Shown here piece by piece: positions 34,601-37,377 of a stretch of DNA of 37,377 nucleotides. This DNA is from G020353115 sp964389685 (GTDB lineage Bacteria; Bacteroidota; Bacteroidia; Bacteroidales; VadinHA17): contig CAYMFM010000037.1 of the NCBI GenBank assembly GCA_964389685.1, forward strand, positions 1-37,377, in the 5' to 3' direction. Under the pieces are notes generated by a model that did not search any database, was not told the origin of the DNA, and worked only from the letters and a program-made list of their open reading frames with translations. Numbering within the stretch: the stretch's first letter is position 1; each line of letters begins with the position of its first letter. The translations under genes were made by a program, and so were the position numbers.

Positions 34601-35808
34601 GCAACGGGGGAGCGGATGGAACAATCTCATTGACAGTATCCGGAGGAACTGCACCCTATGATTACACCTGGGATGATGGACCGGTGTCAAAGAACCGGGA
34701 TAATTTATCAGCAGACACTTACTGTGTTACAGTGACCGATGCAAATAACTGTTCGGAATACCTGTGTATCGTAATTAATGAACCTACAGCGATTTCAATT
34801 GATTCAGAAGTCCCAACCGATGTAACCGGTTGTCCGGGAGATGCAAATGGGACCATTACCATTACTGCATCCGGAGGAATTTCGCCACTTATGTATTCAA
34901 TAGATGACGGTGCAAATTACCAGTCATCCGGATCTTTCACCGGACTTACTGCCGGTGATTATCAGGTAAAAGTGAAAGACGCCAACGATTGTGAAGTTTC
35001 AGGCAGCTTATTGACCCTCAATGACCCAATAGGCGTAGAATTTGAATCGGTCGGCTTTACCAACCCAACCTGCCCGAGTGTGGCTGAAGGATCCATCATT
35101 ATTACAGCATCCGGAGGGGCTCTACCCTACCAGTATTCCATTGATGATGGTAATACCTGGCAATCTGACAATACATTTGCAGAGCTGCTGGCAGGATCAT
35201 ATTTTGTCTGGGTACAGGATGATAATGGCTGTATGTTTGAGTTCGACCTGAATCCTGTAAACCTGGTCGCAGGAAGCGGGGTTGTGATCAGCAACATTTA
35301 TGGCGCCAATGATTGCATGATCGAAATCGATGCCGTTGGTACTGCAACACCCTTTGAATATTCCTTTGATGGGGGACTGACATATGGCACAACCAACGTG
35401 TTTCCTACGGATTCACTATGTGAGATCCTGGGTGACACCATTGCTGATCTCCACATTTTTGAAATAGTAGTTAAAGATGACAATGGATGTACCGATACTG
35501 AGATTGTAGAATTGAGGGGTTGTCCCGGTAAGTGTAATCCCGCTGCAATCTGGGAGGCAATAACACCCAATGGTGACGGATACAATGATGAGTGGGATCT
35601 TGAAGGATACCGTAACAAATACCCGGATATGGTGGTCAGGATCTATAATACCTGGGGTAACCTGGTATTTGAAAGCGCGAGGGGATATCCCGAACCGTGG
35701 GATGGAACCAAGGATGACACGGCTCTTCCGGCAGGAACCTATTTCTATGTCATCGATAAGGGAGATGGTAGCGATCCGTTATCCGGAACAGTGAATATCG
35801 TTAAGTAA
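31675..35808 (+). CDS. giant beta-propeller/SprB-repeat surface protein with type B T9SS tail
   Basis: A 1377-residue surface adhesin-like protein. The signal peptide ends VVHGQ, then come about 450 residues of SBBP propeller, a paralogue of the previous gene. From about 483 to 1190 there are nine SprB-type repeats of ~75-90 residues, each with a DVxCxGxxxGxI start, a GGTxPYxYxW core and a GxYxVxVTDxNGC end. A spacer follows. Residues ~1288-1377 are the gliding-motility-associated (type B) sorting domain: ITPNGDGYNDEWDLEG, VRIYNTWGNLVFES, PWDGT, LPAGTYFYVID and SGTVNIVK. SprB itself is the mobile adhesin of gliding flavobacteria. The PorP/SprF gene 27 bp downstream is the expected partner. 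Motility is not shown by this alone. Confidence 0.88.
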   Translation: MKSKKISMKYRIIVFLLLIQVFVVHGQDWQWAEQFSGPGNIEPVDIAIDNLDNVFVVGNYKDGTTVDIGTDQLNPYGNWDIFIASFDEDGNYRWSARIGGSARENVGAVGVDQNNNVYVVGSFRSNPVNFTATDNLPNQNHYDGFLAKYDNNGNFIYTKRLFWGTDQERIHDIAIDQENNLLVLVGTFKVDLNYFDGVSDQNIPVTGAKDQYIATFDYDGNFQDINIFDATIESTSVFNVNLCSTGGYYIGGDLVGTINFNGTESITGDAVNMDAMVFHVDNNLDYLWARRAGGTGYDHVNSAASDAFGNIYLTGKCEGTITFDSTATLQSAPITGFGGPDMYIAKYNRDGNLRWVRRNGYTGDDDAFGLDVFQGLIQFCGNYTDQFIVNQDTLLSEITGDVNTSFAIYDTDGNPIGAQQTSGDLEDRGMGVAFNNQGHTYITGFFASPVLKVGIINLTNSSSPNYDGFLANYVYPFSPRFTKIQHVSCNGGNDGELIVTPQFGAGPYTYSWSHDTGLSDSTATNLTAGDYTCTVTATGSAETVPLSMTITEPPAISISDVITDVSCHPENGAGNDGAIDITVSGGTPGYTYSWTTLDGSGVQATDEDQFTLTEGTYYVEVTDDNGCVKQGTFLVSQPQQIFFNGTKTDITVPPGSNGTIDLSTTGGTQPYVFAWTGPKSFTASTEDLAGLVNAGTYVLNLTDDHTCTADTNITVLVDTMLIAYVCDLQDVQCHGESNGYATVCVENGSGDYTYYWTNSIGGHVGGNNATLSNMPAGTYYCEVTDNVSLKTAEIDPPAIIGEPDADLIYIFDPKDLSCNGDNSGSIDMTVSGGSLPYTFNWTGPSGFTSTSEDIDNLEAGLYSCIITDANGCTTSLLNYEIEEPPVIGVNPIVTDVLCYGEMNGTAEANASGGTGTLSYLWDDPATQTDETAEFLEPGTYHVTVTDANGCQETGTAVVDQPAAPLSISETHQDVGCNGGADGTISLTVSGGTAPYDYTWDDGPVSKNRDNLSADTYCVTVTDANNCSEYLCIVINEPTAISIDSEVPTDVTGCPGDANGTITITASGGISPLMYSIDDGANYQSSGSFTGLTAGDYQVKVKDANDCEVSGSLLTLNDPIGVEFESVGFTNPTCPSVAEGSIIITASGGALPYQYSIDDGNTWQSDNTFAELLAGSYFVWVQDDNGCMFEFDLNPVNLVAGSGVVISNIYGANDCMIEIDAVGTATPFEYSFDGGLTYGTTNVFPTDSLCEILGDTIADLHIFEIVVKDDNGCTDTEIVELRGCPGKCNPAAIWEAITPNGDGYNDEWDLEGYRNKYPDMVVRIYNTWGNLVFESARGYPEPWDGTKDDTALPAGTYFYVIDKGDGSDPLSGTVNIVK

Positions 35809-35835
35809 AATCTTGAACAAAACGACACCAATCCT

Positions 35836-36750
35836 ATGAAAGCAATGAAACGAATCACCCTCTTCTGCCTGGCATTGTTGTTAGCCGGGGGAGTAATGGG
35901 TCAGCAATTGCCTTTAAATAGCCAGTATATCCTGAACCAGTACGAAATAAACCCGGCAGTGGCAGGCAGCGATGATGGATTGCCGCTTGGTTTTACCTTC
36001 CGTAAGCTATGGATGGGGATGGAAGGCTCCCCTTCCATCCAGACTCTTTCTGCTCATATGGAAGTAGCAGAACATATGGGTGTGGGATTAAAGGTGTTTA
36101 ATGTTTCATCCGGCCCGTTAAGGAGAACGGGAGGCGAAGTAACTTACGCATACCACATTCCGCTGAGTGGGGGGAAACAGAACCTCTCGTTCGGACTGTC
36201 CGGATTATTTTATCAATACAATCTGGACCTGAGTGGACTTGAAGTCAGGGATCCGGACGATCCGGTATTAATGAACTCAGAGGAGAGCATGATCGTGCCG
36301 GATGTGAGTTTCGGAACCTACTTTTACGGTGAAAACTACTATGTAGGTCTGGCTGTTCCGCAACTTTTATCAAGGAAAGTGGATCTGAAATCGGATGTTG
36401 AACTGGAACAGCAACAGGTTAGACACTACTTTCTGCATGGCGGATACATTTTTGATATCAACGAACAGTTTTCGCTGGAACCCTCAGTCCTGATGAAACT
36501 AATTGAAGCTGGGATCTTTCAGGCAGATATCAACGTCCGGATGACCTATAATAAAATGGTCTCTTTTGGTTTGTCCTATCGTACCGGTGATGCCCTGGTG
36601 GTTCAGCTCGGATACCAGTCGCAGAATTTCCTGATCGGCTATGCGTATGATATCACACTCTCCGATGTGCGAACCGCAAGCAGCGGATCCCATGAGATCA
36701 TGATGATCTATACGTTCGAAAATTTCCTGCGCAAAACCTCTGGAGAGTAA
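35836..36750 (+). CDS. PorP/SprF-family T9SS outer-membrane protein
   Basis: PorP/SprF proteins are outer-membrane beta-barrels paired with large type B T9SS substrates such as SprB, whose export they support. The 304 residues begin with a signal peptide (ending GGVMGQ) and then LPLNSQYILNQYEINPAVAGS, the hallmark opening of the family. Further marks are GFTFRKLWMGMEGSP, and barrel strands up to the end GSHEIMMIYTFENFLRK. It follows the type B adhesin by 27 bp, presumably on the same transcript, and a strong terminator follows after 23 bp. Confidence 0.93.
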   Translation: MKAMKRITLFCLALLLAGGVMGQQLPLNSQYILNQYEINPAVAGSDDGLPLGFTFRKLWMGMEGSPSIQTLSAHMEVAEHMGVGLKVFNVSSGPLRRTGGEVTYAYHIPLSGGKQNLSFGLSGLFYQYNLDLSGLEVRDPDDPVLMNSEESMIVPDVSFGTYFYGENYYVGLAVPQLLSRKVDLKSDVELEQQQVRHYFLHGGYIFDINEQFSLEPSVLMKLIEAGIFQADINVRMTYNKMVSFGLSYRTGDALVVQLGYQSQNFLIGYAYDITLSDVRTASSGSHEIMMIYTFENFLRKTSGE

Positions 36751-36773
36751 ATTTCGAATACCCAACAGTAAGT

Positions 36774-36825
36774 TTCGTCAGACGATCCTATGTGGACCAC
36801 TGCAATTCGTCTGACGAATTTTTTT
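36774..36825 (+). terminator. rho-independent terminator after the T9SS operon
   Basis: TTCGTCAGACGA (36774-36785) pairs perfectly with TCGTCTGACGAA (36807-36818) around a 21-base loop, and seven Ts follow directly. The right arm and T-run are repeated (about 37199-37215) without a left arm. Confidence 0.8.
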
Positions 36826-36861
36826 GTGCTCTTCACGCAACCGTCTCATCTCAAAAAAATT

Positions 36862-37006
36862 GTGACAGCTTCCTATTAATTTTATTACGAAAAAATCTCA
36901 TAACAAAGTGATATATAGCTATATACAATATTATTTCATAAAATCCAATAAAACATAATAAACTTATATACAGCATATTAACAAAATATAAATAGGAAGC
37001 TGTCAC
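36862..37006. repeat. 145-bp element with 16-bp perfect terminal inverted repeats
   Basis: GTGACAGCTTCCTATT (36862-36877) has its exact reverse complement at 36991-37006. Beyond one mismatch the arms extend by six more pairs into A-runs and T-runs (36855-37013). The 113-bp centre is extremely AT-rich and codes for nothing. It has the size and form of a MITE, though no target duplication is obvious; it could also be a long RNA stem. Confidence 0.7.
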
Positions 37007-37040
37007 TATTTTTGTCATTTGCAGTCCTCAACCATTTCTT

Positions 37041-37093
37041 GTCGTGCCCTGGCTTCTCCCGAAGGGATACCTTTGGTAAGTCCAGGGTACGAC
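37041..37093. repeat. GTCGTGCCCTGG/CCAGGGTACGAC palindrome
   Basis: A 12-bp stem with one G-T pair (37041-37052 / 37082-37093) encloses TCCC-GAA-GGGA (37057-37067). The GAA loop matches the palindromes at 12558 and 14407. Confidence 0.7.
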
Positions 37094-37135
37094 TATTGCC
37101 TCACCGATCGAGTTAAAATTTAGGTGTACAGAAAA

Positions 37136-37189
37136 ACTCGTACCACGAACTGCCATCTCTGCAAGCTAACGAGCAGTCGTAGTACGAGT
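37136..37189. repeat. imperfect inverted repeat ACTCGTA...TACGAGT
   Basis: The outer arms ACTCGTA and TACGAGT pair, and the inner parts (ACGAACTG / CAGTCGT) pair with a bulge. It lies between two copies of the GTCGTGCCC palindrome. Confidence 0.5.
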
Positions 37190-37226
37190 ATACTGTTCCG
37201 TCTGACGAATTTTTTATCGTAACACC

Positions 37227-37262
37227 AGTCGTGCCCCGACTTGCGATCGGGGTACGACTTTT
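37227..37262. repeat. AGTCGTGCCCCGA/TCGGGGTACGACT palindrome
   Basis: A 13-bp stem with one mismatch (37227-37239 / 37247-37259) and a 7-base loop, followed by TTT. It is the second copy of the family at 37041. The short T-run leaves a weak terminator role possible. Confidence 0.65.
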
Positions 37263-37270
37263 AGTTTGAT

Positions 37271-37289
37271 GAACATCTGGCAGATGTTC
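37271..37289. repeat. GAACATCTG-G-CAGATGTTC palindrome
   Basis: Perfect 9-bp arms around a single base. This is a form that suits a dimeric protein binding site as much as a hairpin; no gene next to it supports either reading. Confidence 0.5.
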
Positions 37290-37304
37290 GGTCCATGAAA
37301 CGAT

Positions 37305-37377
37305 TTACCCTTGTTTAGCATGGCAGTTGGCCCGTTTTACCAGGTATCCTGCCAACCCGGGGCTTTCCATGCTTTCG
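37305..37377 (-). CDS. possible 3' end of a gene cut by the window edge
   Basis: On the minus strand an open frame enters from the right edge and ends at a TAA (37305-37307), reading ESMESPGLAGYLVKRANCHA and then KQG. It is only about 23 residues and no family is recognised. It is listed only because the edge prevents a test. Confidence 0.2.
   Translation of the reverse strand, partial: ESMESPGLAGYLVKRANCHAKQG

Larger units (their letters stand above)
36751..37304. other. non-coding terminal region with many palindromes
   Basis: No gene is seen. After the terminator there is a 145-bp inverted-repeat element, then several hairpins of a GTCGTGCCC family. The elements are listed separately. 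Confidence 0.75.

Noticed and set aside
27606..36750. Polysaccharide utilisation locus
   Set aside because: A sulfatase alone does not make one. There is no SusC/SusD pair, no glycoside hydrolase or lyase and no dedicated regulator in the window.

Overview
The window looks like a chromosomal scaffold from a Bacteroidota bacterium, probably near Bacteroidales/Marinilabiliales and probably a metagenome or draft assembly. The evidence is: two proteins with type IX secretion system (T9SS) sorting domains, one carrying nine SprB-type repeats; a PorP/SprF-family partner; promoter boxes of the Bacteroidota TAnnTTTG type; few visible Shine-Dalgarno sequences; a TMEM260-like (DUF2723) O-mannosyltransferase; and many short palindromic intergenic repeats. 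Two 100-N scaffold gaps are each flanked by an exact 55-bp duplication. The contigs therefore overlap, and the two interrupted genes (pyrH and the DUF2723 gene) are whole once the overlap is merged.

Layout. 0.2-4.9 kb: dxs (isoprenoid precursor synthesis, minus strand) diverges from an OmpA-like lipoprotein, followed by a radical SAM/SPASM protein and an exported protein of unknown function. 4.9-9.6 kb, minus strand: the translation block rplM-rpsI-rpsB-tsf-pyrH-frr in transcription order; rpsB has a long acidic tail built partly from an 81-bp tandem repeat. 9.8-12.4 kb, plus strand: an O-antigen-ligase-like membrane protein, a guanine-deaminase-like enzyme and a 3-methyladenine DNA glycosylase. 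12.4-15.2 kb: two repeat-rich gaps of about 0.7 and 0.86 kb around an outer-membrane beta-barrel gene whose 3' end runs into one of the palindromes. 15.2-19.2 kb: the DUF2723 glycosyltransferase and a polysaccharide deacetylase.

19.2-29.0 kb is a visibly AT-richer island for surface glycan chemistry. It holds a polytopic GT-C-like protein, two GT4 glycosyltransferases, two sulfotransferases, an unrecognised 198-aa protein, two paralogous DUF6625-type putative glycosyltransferases on the opposite strand, and a lipoprotein sulfatase. Many of its genes overlap by a few bases. The simplest reading is a locus that makes, and may also trim, a sulfated cell-surface glycan. This is the best candidate for an undescribed system here.

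29.3-36.8 kb: two paralogous beta-propeller surface proteins with different C-terminal sorting signals. The first has a type A T9SS tail; the second has nine SprB repeats and a type B (gliding-motility-associated) tail, with its PorP/SprF-like partner directly downstream and a strong terminator after that. 36.8-37.4 kb is non-coding and contains a 145-bp element with perfect 16-bp terminal inverted repeats and further palindromes.
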